Source: Vreelandella azerica (lineage in GTDB: Bacteria; Pseudomonadota; Gammaproteobacteria; Pseudomonadales; Halomonadaceae). From it: a DNA stretch of 64,000 nt. Location: assembly GCF_013112225.1 (NCBI RefSeq), contig NZ_JABFHI010000004.1:124001-188000 (forward strand), read 5' to 3'. Positions 1 to 9,783 of the stretch are shown in pieces (the first letter of the stretch is position 1; each line of letters opens with the position of its first letter). The position numbers and the translations under genes are program-made. Under the pieces are notes generated by a model. The model saw only the letters and a list, made by a program, of their open reading frames with translations, was not told the DNA's origin and ran no database searches.

Positions 1-599
1 GCAAAGGAAGGCAGGAAACTATGATGGATGTTGATCACTCGCCCGCTTAAACGTTGGCATAATGCCGGCGGCAGTATCTGCATGTAACGCGCGAGGATAA
101 CACAATCCGCCTGAAGCGCTTCTATCTGTGCTTCAACGGCATCAAAGGCCGGCTGTTTATCGTCAGGGTTCACCGGAATATGCTGATAGGGAATACCGTA
201 CCACTCGGTCAGCGAGCGCATGTCATCATGGTTGGAAAGTACTCCAACGATATCACAGGCAAGCTCTCCTCCCTGCCAGCGATACAGCAGATCCACCAGA
301 CAGTGCGACTCCTTGGACACCATGATCACGACCTTGGGCAGCTTGCCCGTATCGGTTACCGCCCAATCCATCTGAAAATCATCAGCCACTGGGCGAAACG
401 CTTCACTGAAAGCATCAGGACCCATCGCCAGGGAATCAGCCAGAATTTCATAGCGCATGAAAAAGCGCCCAGTTTCCAGGTCTGAATGCTGGCTCGCTTC
501 GGTAATTGAGCCACCTTGCTGGGCAATGAAATTGGCCACTCGCGCCACAATTCCCACCTGATCCGGGCAGGAAACCACCAAACGATAATATCGGGACAT
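1..599 (-). CDS. purU: Formyltetrahydrofolate deformylase PurU (3' end outside window)
   Basis: PurU hydrolyses 10-formyl-THF to formate and THF, supplying formate for PurT-dependent purine synthesis and balancing the one-carbon pool. The minus-strand frame starts at an ATG at 597-599. It opens with an ACT-type regulatory segment (MSRYYRLVVSCPDQVGIVAR, then GGSITEASQHSD), followed by the formyltransferase-like domain with VSKESHCLVDLLYRW, LSNHDDMRSL and ARYMQILPP, reaching the NIHHSFLPSF motif at the window edge. About 199 codons are visible of a protein usually near 280 residues; the missing part is simply off the left edge. No frame break is seen. The gene is transcribed away from the RNase J gene, with about 160 bp between them. 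Confidence 0.93.
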   Translation of the reverse strand, partial: MSRYYRLVVSCPDQVGIVARVANFIAQQGGSITEASQHSDLETGRFFMRYEILADSLAMGPDAFSEAFRPVADDFQMDWAVTDTGKLPKVVIMVSKESHCLVDLLYRWQGGELACDIVGVLSNHDDMRSLTEWYGIPYQHIPVNPDDKQPAFDAVEAQIEALQADCVILARYMQILPPALCQRLSGRVINIHHSFLPSF

Positions 600-762
600 A
601 AATAAGACTCTGTGATAGCACTGACCTGAAGCTGGCGACAAGCCTGCATGAATTTCGCCATCCTGGGCTGCTTGCCTCTTCAGAGTGGCAAACAGGGGAT
701 ATAGTGTACCGAATGTGCGCACGCTGATCACGGTTGCAAATCGATCCACAGCGCTGCAGTGA

Positions 763-2508
763 TTGTGGCAGCCCCCTCAATCCCGTATAGTAAAGGCCTT
801 ACTTTCAAGGCTTTTCACCCACGATGCATCCACCCCGCGTACATATTCGTCCCCGTCGTCGCCCCCGCTGCAGCTACTGCCGCTTGGAGGGTGCGGTGAA
901 GTGGGAATGAACTTCACCCTGTACGGCTATGAAGACCATTGGGTAGCGGTTGATTGTGGCATGATGATCCGTCAGGACATGCCTGGCACTCCCCTGCAAG
1001 TTCCCAACCTGGACACCCTGACGTCGCTTGATATCACCCCAGCGGCGCTGTTTATCACCCATGGCCATGAAGATCATATCGGCGCTGTTGTCTGGTTGTG
1101 GCCCAACTGGCAATGCCCGATCTACGCCACGCCGCTGGCCGCAGGCCTATTGCGCCTCAAGTTTGCCGAACATGGCCTAAGCCCGGAAAAAATCAGCGTT
1201 GTCGACCCTGGCGAGGCTCTTTCATCCGGACCTTTCACCGTTCGCCACCTGCCGCTGCCGCATTCCATTCCGGAAAGCTGCGCACTGATGATGTTGGTGG
1301 GTGATTATCGCGTTCTGCATACGGGTGATTGGAAGCTAGATGCCCAGCCTCTGGTGGGCAAGCCGGCTGACGCCAGCCAGTTCCGCGCCCTGGCACCGCT
1401 TGATCTTGTGGTGGGTGACTCAACTAACGCGCCCATGCCCGGTCATTCCGGTAGTGAAGGCGATGTCGCCAAGGCGCTGGCCAGCACCATTGCCAGCTGC
1501 AAGGGTCGCGTGGTGATATCCTGCTTTGCCAGCAATGTGGCGCGGATAGTGGCGATTGCCCGGGCAGCCCAGCAGTGCGGGCGCAGAATCAGCCTGATGG
1601 GGCGTTCCATGGAGCGTATGGTGACGGTGGCCAGAGGGCTTGGTTACCTTGACGAGCTGCCGCCGCTGGTACCCGCCCACGATCTGGGCTACCTGCCCGC
1701 TGATGAAGTCATTATTATTGCCACCGGCAGCCAGGGTGAGCCGCGTGCAGCGCTACAGCGCCTGGCCCAGCGTCGTCACCCCTTTGTTGACCTGGAACCG
1801 GGCGACAACATCATCTTTTCAGCCAAAGCGATTCCTGGCAACGAGCGCCCTATTGAACGCTTGAAAAAACGCTTCACCCAGATGGGGATTACCCTGTTTG
1901 ACGAGTTCAACCACCCGGAACTCCACGCCACAGGCCACCCGGCCCAGGAAGAGCTGAAAACCCTTTACCGCTGGGTAAAACCGCGCCATCTGCTGCCCGT
2001 GCATGGCGAGGCGCGTCATCAGCAAGCGCATCAGGAGCTGGCCGAATCGCTCAATATTGCAGCGCCGTTGGCACCGCTTAACGGCGACCTGATCCATTTT
2101 GATTCTCGCGGGCTGCGCCATCAGGCGCGCTACCCTCAGCCGCCCTGCATTGTCAGCCAGAACAGCGTCGTGCCGCACCCTGGCCTGGAAGCATCCACCC
2201 AGCATAAACGCCGTGGCAGCCTTTATCTGGCCCTGCCGGTTACTGCCAGCGATATTGGTTGGTGGCGTATTGGTCGTTTAATGCTGGATAACGCCGGGGC
2301 AGGCGCACTGGATGAAGACAGCTTCAGCGACTGGCTGGACGAGCAGTTGAGCGAGATTCATGCCGACACCCTGGCGGAGCTGCGCCTGGCGTTGCAGCCG
2401 CGCCTGATCAGCTGGCTGGCAGAGCATATGCAGCATCTGCCAGAGGTTCACCTGCAGATCATGGCGGCCGAAATGCCCGAATGGAGCACGCCGGACCAGG
2501 AAGGCTGA
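763..2508 (+). CDS. Ribonuclease J-family metallo-beta-lactamase nuclease
   Basis: This is an MBL-fold/beta-CASP RNase of the RNase J family, a predicted zinc-dependent endo/5'-exonuclease acting on RNA in the cytoplasm. Visible signatures are LPLGGCGEVGMN, the zinc motif HGHEDHIGA, HTGDWKLD, GDSTNAPMPGHSGSE, the beta-CASP ATGSQGEPRAAL, and the late HATGHPAQEEL and LLPVHGEARH motifs. The C-terminal part (about residues 450-581) is less conserved. The start is uncertain: the open frame has no ATG before GCGEVGMN, and the TTG at 763 has no convincing ribosome binding site. An ATG at 824 with an upstream AAGG lies one frame away; it would join the protein if one C were missing from the CCCCC run near 872, the same error type seen elsewhere in the window. 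The gene converges on moaE. Confidence 0.85.
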   Translation: MWQPPQSRIVKALLSRLFTHDASTPRTYSSPSSPPLQLLPLGGCGEVGMNFTLYGYEDHWVAVDCGMMIRQDMPGTPLQVPNLDTLTSLDITPAALFITHGHEDHIGAVVWLWPNWQCPIYATPLAAGLLRLKFAEHGLSPEKISVVDPGEALSSGPFTVRHLPLPHSIPESCALMMLVGDYRVLHTGDWKLDAQPLVGKPADASQFRALAPLDLVVGDSTNAPMPGHSGSEGDVAKALASTIASCKGRVVISCFASNVARIVAIARAAQQCGRRISLMGRSMERMVTVARGLGYLDELPPLVPAHDLGYLPADEVIIIATGSQGEPRAALQRLAQRRHPFVDLEPGDNIIFSAKAIPGNERPIERLKKRFTQMGITLFDEFNHPELHATGHPAQEELKTLYRWVKPRHLLPVHGEARHQQAHQELAESLNIAAPLAPLNGDLIHFDSRGLRHQARYPQPPCIVSQNSVVPHPGLEASTQHKRRGSLYLALPVTASDIGWWRIGRLMLDNAGAGALDEDSFSDWLDEQLSEIHADTLAELRLALQPRLISWLAEHMQHLPEVHLQIMAAEMPEWSTPDQEG

Positions 2509-2526
2509 GAAACGTTATCCAAACTC

Positions 2527-2979
2527 TTACCAGCGGGTTGCATCCTGCTGGTCTGATGCACGCTCCTTCACCCAGTAATCGCCCTCCCTAGCGTGTTCCT
2601 TTTTCCAGAAAGGTGCCCGGGTCTTCAGAAAGTCCATGATAAAATCACAGGCCTCAAAGGCATCGCGCCTGTGCGCGCTGGCCACCGACACCCGTACGAT
2701 AGGGTCGCCAGGCGCCATATAGCCAACTCGATGAATGATCCGGATTCCCTGTAGTGACCAGCGCTGCCACGCCTGTTGGCCGATGTCCTCAAGGGTGCGC
2801 TCTGTCATACCCGGATAATGTTCAAGCGTCAGCCCTGTCACCTCAGGGGATTCATTGAAATCACGCACCAGGCCTGTAAAGCTGACCACAGCCCCGACAT
2901 CGCTGCGATTTTCCAGAAGATCCTCATAGCCATAAGCCATATCAAAGGCTTGCGTCTGAATACACACTGCAATATTCAT
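2527..2979 (-). CDS. moaE: Molybdopterin synthase catalytic subunit MoaE
   Basis: MoaE is the large subunit of molybdopterin synthase. It transfers sulfur from the MoaD C-terminal thiocarboxylate to cyclic pyranopterin monophosphate. The 150-residue protein has the expected length and motifs: VGAVVSFTGLVRD near the N-terminus, LEHYPGMTE, HRVGYMAPGD, VASAHRRDAFEA, and the active-site lysine region KTRAPFWKKE. It follows the moaC-moaD fusion by 2 bp on the same strand, so the two are almost certainly co-transcribed and translationally coupled. The last residues (ASDQQDATRW) look complete. Confidence 0.96.
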   Translation of the reverse strand: MNIAVCIQTQAFDMAYGYEDLLENRSDVGAVVSFTGLVRDFNESPEVTGLTLEHYPGMTERTLEDIGQQAWQRWSLQGIRIIHRVGYMAPGDPIVRVSVASAHRRDAFEACDFIMDFLKTRAPFWKKEHAREGDYWVKERASDQQDATRW

Positions 2980-2981
2980 GA

Positions 2982-3788
2982 TTAGCCGCCGGTTACAGGA
3001 GGGAAAAAAGCCACTTCATCGTTATCCGTCAGGCGCGCACTGTCATTGACCATCACCTGATTGACGGCACACAGGGTGCGTTGATCACGCAGGACATCAA
3101 AGTTGTCTTCCCTAGCGGCAAGCAATGCTTTCAGACCAGCAACATCCTTGGTTTCCAGCGCATCCAGGGCAATGCTCAGGTCGCTATGCCCCAGGCGCTC
3201 GCGCAGTTCAGCCAGAAATTTAACGCGCACGCACTCGCCCACACAGCGCTCGCCCAACTGCACTTCGCCCGCCGCGCTTTCGCCGGTCACAATCGGTGGA
3301 ACCTCTAGATCATAAGACCCACGCTGGTAATCACCGCTTTTGCCACCCACCTTGCTATCCAGTTGAACCCCTTCAATGCGCATCGACTTGTCCACCGCCT
3401 TACACATATCGTAGAGCGTCAGGCAGGCCACGGATACGGCGGTCAGCGCTTCCATTTCGACACCGGTCTGCCCTGTCAGGCGGCACATGGCCGATACATG
3501 CACACAGCTGTTTTGCGTATCAAGTTCAAAATCCACCGTTACCTTGGAAAGCGCTAACGCATGGCAGAGTGGGATCAGTTCATGGGTGCGCTTGGCCGCC
3601 TGAATACCGGCAATCCGCGCGGTGGCGATAACATCACCCTTGGGCAGCGCCCCGTCGGTCAGCAAGTGCAGCGTTTGCGGCTGCATCATGATGCGTCCGG
3701 AAGCCACTGCCTCGCGGCGGGTTGACTGCTTTGCGCCCACATCCACCATATGTGCCTCACCGTTAGCATTCAGGTGCGTCAGTTGCAT
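2982..3788 (-). CDS. moaC: MoaC-MoaD fusion: cyclic pyranopterin monophosphate synthase joined to molybdopterin synthase sulfur carrier
   Basis: Residues 1 to about 160 are MoaC, which with MoaA makes cyclic pyranopterin monophosphate from [57 protein letters not shown] and the end motif VGGKSGDY. An acidic linker of about 25 residues ([20 protein letters not shown]) leads into a ubiquitin-like MoaD domain, [14 protein letters not shown] through [16 protein letters not shown]. The C-terminal Gly-Gly is the thiocarboxylate site used by MoaE. The frame is continuous with no stop or start between the parts. MoaC and MoaD are normally separate proteins, so this is either a true fusion or a product of lost bases at a gene boundary. 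It sits in a mobB-moaCD-moaE unit. Confidence 0.93.
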   Translation of the reverse strand: MQLTHLNANGEAHMVDVGAKQSTRREAVASGRIMMQPQTLHLLTDGALPKGDVIATARIAGIQAAKRTHELIPLCHALALSKVTVDFELDTQNSCVHVSAMCRLTGQTGVEMEALTAVSVACLTLYDMCKAVDKSMRIEGVQLDSKVGGKSGDYQRGSYDLEVPPIVTGESAAGEVQLGERCVGECVRVKFLAELRERLGHSDLSIALDALETKDVAGLKALLAAREDNFDVLRDQRTLCAVNQVMVNDSARLTDNDEVAFFPPVTGG

Positions 3789-3860
3789 ATCAAATCACCC
3801 CAGAGTCAATCAAGACCGTTAATAAAGACCGCTTAATCCAACTAGCTGATGTTTCCGCTT

Positions 3861-4421
3861 TCAGCGCTGCATCCAACCATGAATCCATTCAGCAATACTG
3901 GGCGCGTCATCAATATCAAGACGCGCTACTGCTTCTGCCAGCGGCCGAGCATCTGAATGCTTGAGAGCCGCTGCACAAACCCAGGGATCTTCCAGAATAC
4001 CTGGATCGCCCACTTCCTGGCGATAAACCACCAGCTTGGGTAGCGGCCAGGCCTTGAACCCTTCGACAATGACCAGATCAGGAGTATGCGCTGCCATCAA
4101 GGTCAGCAGGTGATTCAGATCCGGCTCTTGCTGCCCCGGCGTTTCCTGCATTAGCGCGTACCGCTGATGGGACGCCACCAGCATTGGTGATGCACCTGCC
4201 TTGCGCAATTGGTAACTATCCTTACCGGGCTTGTCTACCTCGAAGCTATGATGCGCATGCTTGATTACACCCACCGTCAGGCCGCGTTCACGTAGCGCTG
4301 GCAGCAAGGCCTCCAGCAAGGTCGTTTTGCCGGTACCGCTCCAGGCCGCTACGCCTAGTACAGGAAATTCGGTGGCCACCAGGGGGCAATCTCTGAGATG
4401 CTCATAGCGATCCTTTTTCAT
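3861..4421 (-). CDS. mobB: Molybdopterin-guanine dinucleotide biosynthesis protein MobB
   Basis: MobB is a small GTP-binding accessory protein that assists MobA in converting Mo-molybdopterin to the bis-MGD cofactor of the DMSO-reductase family enzymes. The 186-residue protein has the P-loop GVAAWSGTGKTTLLEALL about 23 residues in, the IKHAHHSFEVDKPGKDSYQL motif typical of MobB, and the PDLVIVEGFKAWPLPKL segment. The ATG at 4421 has no strong ribosome binding site, so the first 15-20 residues are less certain. It is 14 bp downstream of uraA and upstream of the moa genes on the same strand. That suggests cofactor genes riding on a pyrimidine-transport transcript. Confidence 0.93.
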   Translation of the reverse strand: MKKDRYEHLRDCPLVATEFPVLGVAAWSGTGKTTLLEALLPALRERGLTVGVIKHAHHSFEVDKPGKDSYQLRKAGASPMLVASHQRYALMQETPGQQEPDLNHLLTLMAAHTPDLVIVEGFKAWPLPKLVVYRQEVGDPGILEDPWVCAAALKHSDARPLAEAVARLDIDDAPSIAEWIHGWMQR

Positions 4422-4435
4422 ACCAATGGCAAGCT

Positions 4436-5673
4436 TTATTCATCTTCCTGGGCACGCGGCAAGACCAGATTCAGCACTATCCCTACAATCGCCGCCAAGC
4501 TAACGCCCTGCAAGGTGAACTGGCCGCCCCCAAACTGCATGCCACCGATCCCGAAGACCAGAATCAATGACACCACCACCAGGTTACGAGGCGCCGTCAA
4601 CGATTGCCCTGCCCTGACCAGGGTATTCATCCCTACCACGGCAATTGAGCCAAACAGCAGTGTCATGATACCGCCCATCACAGGCGCGGGGATGGTCTGC
4701 AGCAAGGCCCCCAGCTTACCAATAAAGGCCAGCAGAATAGCGATGATAGCGGCAATGATCATATACATCGGATTGAATGCGCGGGTCAGGGTGACCGCAC
4801 CCGTCACTTCTGAGTAGGTGGTGTTAGGCGGGCCACCAAACAGGGCAGCCACTGTGGTTGCCAGGCCATCCCCTAACAGGGTGCGATGCAAACCGGGGGT
4901 TTCCAGATAGTTTTTACGCGTCACCGAGCCAATCGCGACCATATCACCAATATGTTCAACGGCAGGGGCAATGGCTACCGGGATCATGAACAGAATCGCA
5001 GCCCAATGAAAGCTTGGCGCGGTAAAATTGGGCAGAGATAGCCAACTTGACGAGGTCACCGGCGAAAAGTCCACGACCCCCATGATCAGCGCCAGCACAT
5101 AACCACTGATAATACCGCCCATAATCGGCACCAGGCGGAGTAGCCCGCGGCCAAATACCGCCAAAATCAGGGTGATCAAAAGGCTGGTCATGGAAAGGAA
5201 AATGGCCGCACCATAATCAATATTATCGCTGTTTTCACCGGTTGCCATACTGACCGCCACCGGCGCAAGCGCCAGGCCGATTACCATGATCACAGGCCCC
5301 ACGACGACCGGTGGCAGCAAACGATGCAGCCAGGCGGTACCCTTCAAGCGCACGACCTGAGAAATCACCACATAGACCAGCCCCGCTGCCATCAAGCCGC
5401 CCAGGGTGGCCGAGACGCCAAAGCTGGCAATCGAGCCCTGAATAGGGGCGATAAAGGCAAACGAAGACGCCAGAAAGACCGGCAAAGTCTGACGGGTGAC
5501 CGCATGAACACCAGGGTGCCAGCCCCTGCGGTAAACAAGGCAACACTTGGGTCAAGCCCCGTCAGTAGCGGTACCAGTACCAAGGCACCAAAAGCCACAA
5601 ACAGCATCTGTGCGCCCGTCAGTATTAGCTTAGGCCATGAATCGGATTGTGCGGTTGTGGTGGTATCACTCAC
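4436..5673 (-). CDS. uraA: Uracil permease UraA, NCS2 family (frame break near 5506)
   Basis: This is an inner-membrane uracil:proton symporter of the nucleobase-cation symporter-2 family. The N-terminal piece (about residues 1-56, [17 protein letters not shown] to AGAGTLVF) and the rest (from [20 protein letters not shown] on) lie in adjacent frames. Adding one base at about 5506 on the minus strand (GTTCATGC read as GTTCCATGC) restores a continuous protein of about 412 residues, the usual length. Conserved parts include [39 protein letters not shown] and the [10 protein letters not shown] segment, with some 12 hydrophobic helices. It lies downstream of upp, the enzyme that captures the imported uracil. 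A single-base consensus error is more likely than a real knock-out. Confidence 0.9.
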
Positions 5674-5742
5674 AAGCTGCCTCCATTGAATGGGTGGGTA
5701 TTTGACGCCCCTGAACCGCTAGCGGTCTCACGACAGTCACTC

Positions 5743-5778
5743 AAAAAAATGCCCCCAACGCCTATAGCGTAAGGGGCA
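5743..5778 (-). terminator. Intrinsic terminator between upp and uraA
   Basis: Read on the minus strand, TGCCCCTTACGC and GCGTTGGGGGCA pair as a stem of about 12 bp around a short TATAG loop, and TTTTTTT follows. It lies directly after upp. With no new obvious promoter before uraA, it may act as a partial terminator or attenuator that lowers uraA and the downstream mob/moa genes. Confidence 0.8.
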
Positions 5779-5794
5779 GGAGATCAAGGGTTGT

Positions 5795-6424
5795 TCAACG
5801 CGTCCCGAAGATCTTGTCACCGGCATCCCCGAGACCGGGGACGATATAGCCGTTTTCATCCAGCCGTTCATCCACCGAGGCGGTGTAGATCTCGATATCC
5901 GGGTAAGATTCCTGAACACGCGCAATCCCTTCCGGTGCCGCCACCAGGACAATCACCTTCATCTGCTCGCAGCCGCGCTCACGCAGCATATCAAGGGTGG
6001 CCACCATGGAGCCTCCAGTAGCCAGCATGGGGTCGATCACAATGGCCATACGCTCTTCGATATCATTGGCGAACTTGGCAAAGTAAGGTACAGGCTGAAG
6101 CGTTTCTTCATCGCGATAGAGGCCAACCACGCTCACCCTGGCACTGGGAATCAGGTCAGTAACGCCTTCCAGCATACCCAGGCCAGCACGCAGAATAGGC
6201 ACAACCGTGACTTTCTTGCCCTTTAGGCGGCGCGTCATGATCGCTTGGCCATTCCAGCCCTGAATTTCGTGGTCTTCAAGCTCCAGTCCCTGGGTTGCTT
6301 CATAGGTCAGCAGCTTGGCCACTTCACCCGCCAGTTCCCGAAAGCTTTTGGTGCTGAGATCCATCTCGCGCATAAGGCCCAGCTTATGCTGGACCAGTGG
6401 GTGATTTATGGCATGTACGCTCAT
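5795..6424 (-). CDS. upp: Uracil phosphoribosyltransferase
   Basis: Upp converts uracil and PRPP to UMP in pyrimidine salvage. The 209-residue protein is the standard length. It shows [14 protein letters not shown] near the start, [35 protein letters not shown], the PRPP loop [18 protein letters not shown], and the uracil-binding end [16 protein letters not shown]. The ATG at 6424 is preceded on the minus strand by a GCGAGGAAG ribosome binding site. It is the first gene of a upp-uraA arrangement common in gammaproteobacteria. Confidence 0.97.
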   Translation of the reverse strand: MSVHAINHPLVQHKLGLMREMDLSTKSFRELAGEVAKLLTYEATQGLELEDHEIQGWNGQAIMTRRLKGKKVTVVPILRAGLGMLEGVTDLIPSARVSVVGLYRDEETLQPVPYFAKFANDIEERMAIVIDPMLATGGSMVATLDMLRERGCEQMKVIVLVAAPEGIARVQESYPDIEIYTASVDERLDENGYIVPGLGDAGDKIFGTR

Positions 6425-6520
6425 GGAACTTCCTCGCGGCGGTTAGACGGAATAACGACGTTCGTCGACTCGACAAACGCGTAAAATTGCGCAGCATTCT
6501 ACTCTCAACGAACGCCCAGG

Positions 6521-7204
6521 TTAAGGGGTAGTCGGTAATTGCCAGTCAATCGGTTCACGCCCCTGAGCGACCAGAAAGGCATTCGCCTGGGAAAAATGCC
6601 GAGTACCGAAAAAACCACGATGCGCTGACAGCGGCGAAGGGTGTGGGGCTTCGAGAATCAGATGACGCTGCTGGTCAATCAGCGCCTTTTTCTGACGCGC
6701 ATGACTACCCCACAGCATGAAAACACAAGGTGGCGCCTGCTGGCTGACAGCCTCGATGGCCCTGTCAGTAAAGGCCTCCCAGCCTTTGCCTCGGTGAGAA
6801 GCCGCATTGCCCTGCTCAACGGTCAAGGCCGTATTTAGTAACAGCACGCCCTGGCGGGCCCAACTCTCCAGGCAACCGTGGCGCACCGGCTGAAAACCAG
6901 TATCACTGGCCAGCTCCTTGTAGATATTGGCAAGCGAAGGCGGCACCGGCACACCGGGCTGAACAGAAAAGCACAGCCCATGGGCCTGATTGGGCCCGTG
7001 GTAAGGGTCCTGCCCCAGTATCACTACCTTGACATTGCTCAGCGGCGTCAACTCGAAGGCACGAAACCAATCAGATGAATGCGGGTAAATCACCTTTCTA
7101 GCGGCTTTTTCAGCGGCCAGAAACTGCTTGAGTGAGTGCATATAATCAGCCTGGAATTCGGCGCCCAATGCTTCTGCCCACTCACCTGATAATGGATTTG
7201 CCAT
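6521..7204 (-). CDS. ung: Uracil-DNA glycosylase
   Basis: Ung removes uracil from DNA, starting base-excision repair. The 227-residue protein carries the family 1 signatures in order: the water-activating motif [20 protein letters not shown] (about residues 60-80), a [18 protein letters not shown] segment, and the DNA-intercalating motif [16 protein letters not shown] near the C-terminus. Length and start match the family. It lies between the gpt end of the purine salvage operon and upp on the same strand. Confidence 0.97.
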   Translation of the reverse strand: MANPLSGEWAEALGAEFQADYMHSLKQFLAAEKAARKVIYPHSSDWFRAFELTPLSNVKVVILGQDPYHGPNQAHGLCFSVQPGVPVPPSLANIYKELASDTGFQPVRHGCLESWARQGVLLLNTALTVEQGNAASHRGKGWEAFTDRAIEAVSQQAPPCVFMLWGSHARQKKALIDQQRHLILEAPHPSPLSAHRGFFGTRHFSQANAFLVAQGREPIDWQLPTTP

Positions 7205-7271
7205 ACCTGCCCTCGTTCATGCCCTTCAAGTAGCAGCCTCTTGCAGCTGCGCCCATGCTGGTTGAGTCCGT

Positions 7272-7751
7272 TTACTTCTTGACCTGATCCACCAGCGGCT
7301 CAACGTAGGCCACACCCATATCCCAGGGGAACTGGATCCAGCACTGCTGGCCCACTTCGGTCAGATACTGATCAACCAGCGGTTTGCCTTCCGGTTTGGC
7401 ATAGATCGTCACAAAATGCGCCTTGGGCAGCATTTCCCTGACGGCTCGGGCGGTCTTGCCGGTATCCACCAGGTCATCCACCAAAAGCCAGCCATCACCG
7501 TCATGGTCAACGCCTTTAAGCACGTCAAGCTGGCTCTGCTCCATATGATCGTAGCTTCTGATACAGACCGTATCGATCAGTCGCACATTCAACTCACGGG
7601 CAATCAGCGCCGCCGGAATCAACCCGCCTCGGGTAATGGCGATAATCCCTTTGAAATCCCGCGCCACCAACTGATGGCAGAGCTCACGCACATCGCGGTG
7701 TAGCTGATCCCAGGAGACCGTAAAATGTTGACGATAACGATGACTACTCAT
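7272..7751 (-). CDS. gpt: Xanthine-guanine phosphoribosyltransferase
   Basis: Gpt salvages guanine and xanthine (and weakly hypoxanthine) to their nucleotides with PRPP. The 159-residue protein begins [19 protein letters not shown]. It has [18 protein letters not shown], the PRPP loop [20 protein letters not shown], and a [16 protein letters not shown] end, as in E. coli Gpt. It starts 8 bp after the apt stop codon, so apt and gpt form one operon. Confidence 0.95.
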   Translation of the reverse strand: MSSHRYRQHFTVSWDQLHRDVRELCHQLVARDFKGIIAITRGGLIPAALIARELNVRLIDTVCIRSYDHMEQSQLDVLKGVDHDGDGWLLVDDLVDTGKTARAVREMLPKAHFVTIYAKPEGKPLVDQYLTEVGQQCWIQFPWDMGVAYVEPLVDQVKK

Positions 7752-7759
7752 AAAAGGTG

Positions 7760-8304
7760 TTACTCGCTTTCATTAAAGGAACATACCGCGAACACACCAA
7801 AACCGGCATCGCGAATTTTCTGGGAACCGCCCAGTTCAGGCAGATCAATAATCGTTGCCGTTTCAACCACCTGCCCACCGCAGCGCTGAATCAGGTTGGC
7901 AGCGGCCAGCATGGTGCCGCCTGTGGCAATCAGATCATCCATGAGCAGAATGCGGTCGTCCTTATAAAAGGCATCCGCATGCAGTTCCACTTCAGAATGG
8001 CCGTACCCAGCGTATAAGTTTCACTGATTGTCTTGAAAGGCAGCTTGCCCTTTTTGCGCACGGGCACAAAGCTGCAGCCCAACTCGTAGGCCAGCGGCGC
8101 GCCGATGATAAAGCCACGTGCATCAATGGACGCAATCGCATCAAGGTTCATTTCCTGATAGCGGTGAACAAAGCTATCAATCAACTTGCGAAATGCCGCG
8201 CTGTTCTGCAACAACGGCGTAATATCGCGGAAATTCACCCCGGGCTCGGGCCAGTCAGGAACCGTGCGGATAACGGACTTGATATAATCGCCGTAGATGC
8301 TCAT
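7760..8304 (-). CDS. apt: Adenine phosphoribosyltransferase (frame break near 8007)
   Basis: Apt converts adenine and PRPP to AMP. The N-terminal half ([61 protein letters not shown]) and the C-terminal half (PRPP loop [20 protein letters not shown], then [11 protein letters not shown]) are in adjacent frames. Inserting one G into the GGG run at 8006-8008 (minus strand) gives [15 protein letters not shown] and a full protein of about 181 residues. I chose the ATG at 8304 rather than 8316 because GAGAG lies at a good distance from it. The gene sits between a purine permease and gpt. The break is probably a sequencing indel. Confidence 0.9.
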
Positions 8305-8337
8305 TGCGTCTCTCATTGGTTCATCAAAGATGGAGGA

Positions 8338-9635
8338 TTAATCCAGGAACAGGAACTTGGCTACAAACAGCAGCGCCAGCACAATAACGGCCGGATTCAG
8401 GTCTTTAAAACGGCCTGACAGGGTCTTGATCGCCACAAAGCTGATAAAACCCAGCGCAATGCCTTCTGCAATCGAAAAAGTCAGCGGCATCGCCAGTGCT
8501 GCAATCAGCACAGGGGCAGCCTCAGTCGGGTCATCCCAGTCGGCATGTGCCAGACTACCGGCCATCAATACTGCCACATACAGCAGTGCGCCCGCGGTGG
8601 CATAGGCTGGAATAGAGCCCGCCAGTGGCGCAAAAACAGGCTGACCAGAAACAGAATCGCGACCACGACCGCGGTAAGACCAGTACGCCCGCCTGAGGCA
8701 ATCCCGGCGGTGGATTCGATATAGCTGGTGGTGGTCGAGGTACCCAGAGCAGCACCGGCCATGGAGGCAGTGCTGTCGGCCATCATGGCGCGCCCGATGC
8801 GCGGCAGCTTGCCATTTTCGTCAAGGAGTTTACCGCGCTGTGCCACGCCTACCAGCGTGCCAGACGTATCAAACAGGTCAACAAACAGGAAGGCAAAAAT
8901 GACGCTGAGCATGGCCACATCCAGAGCGCCCATTATATCCATCTGCATCAGGGTTGGCGCAATGGAAGGCGGCATGGACATCAGGCCACCGTATTCATTG
9001 TGGCCCAGCAGGATGGCGACGACTGTCACACCCAGAATGCCAATCATCACCGCGCCGGTCACCTTAAGATAGGCCAAGGCAGTAATCACAAAAAAGCCGA
9101 CCAGGGCATAAATGGCGGCCGGCTCAGTCAAGTCGCCCAGAGCTACATAGGTGGCCGGGTTAGACACAACGATACCGGCATTTTTCAGTGCAATCATGGC
9201 CAGAAACAGACCAATACCCGCCGCAATACCCAGGCGTAAAGAAAGCGGAATCGAATTGATGATCCATTCACGTACCTTGAAGATACTCAGCAGGAAAAAG
9301 CAGAAACCGGAAAGGAAGACCGCACCCAACGCTGCTTCCCAGGTGTAGCCCATTCCAAGCACAACACCGTAGGTAAAGAAGGCATTCAGGCCCATACCTG
9401 GCGCCTGGGCAATCGGGTAGTTGGCCCAGATACCCATCACCAGACAACCAATGGCCGCTGCCAGACAGGTGGCTACGAAGACTGCTCCGTAATCCATCCC
9501 GGCTTCAGACAGGATACTGGGGTTAACGAAAATAATGTAGGCCATGGTCAGGAAGGTGGTAACTCCTGCAATAACCTCTGTTTTTATATTTGTCTTATGT
9601 TCTGTCAGCTTGAAGTGCTTATCCAGAAAGTTCAT
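8338..9635 (-). CDS. Adenine/guanine/hypoxanthine permease, NCS2 AzgA-like (frame break near 8634)
   Basis: This inner-membrane purine base permease begins MNFLDKHFKLTEHKTNIKTE at 9635. It shows VIAGVTTFLTMAYIIFVNP, the helix-1 and helix-3 motifs of the AzgA subfamily (NPIAQAPGMGLNAFF-like segment), and the signature LFVDLFDTSGTLVGVA. The last 80 or so residues (FAPLAGSIPAYATAGALLYV to FLFLD) are in the next frame. One T missing from the run at 8632-8636 explains it, and the corrected length is about 432 residues. It is first in a permease-apt-gpt operon, so transport and phosphoribosylation are genetically linked. The exact purine preference cannot be told from sequence. Confidence 0.88.
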
Positions 9636-9783
9636 GAGTATGGTTACCCTTGGTGCAAACGCAGCGGCGTCAGAGTGCAAGAAAAGCCGCATATATTACC
9701 GAAAGGCCAGCATTCATGCGAGCCTTAAGGCAATGAGCAGCCAACATGAAACCGCAGCACAAGGCGGCGGCGTCCAAACAGAC

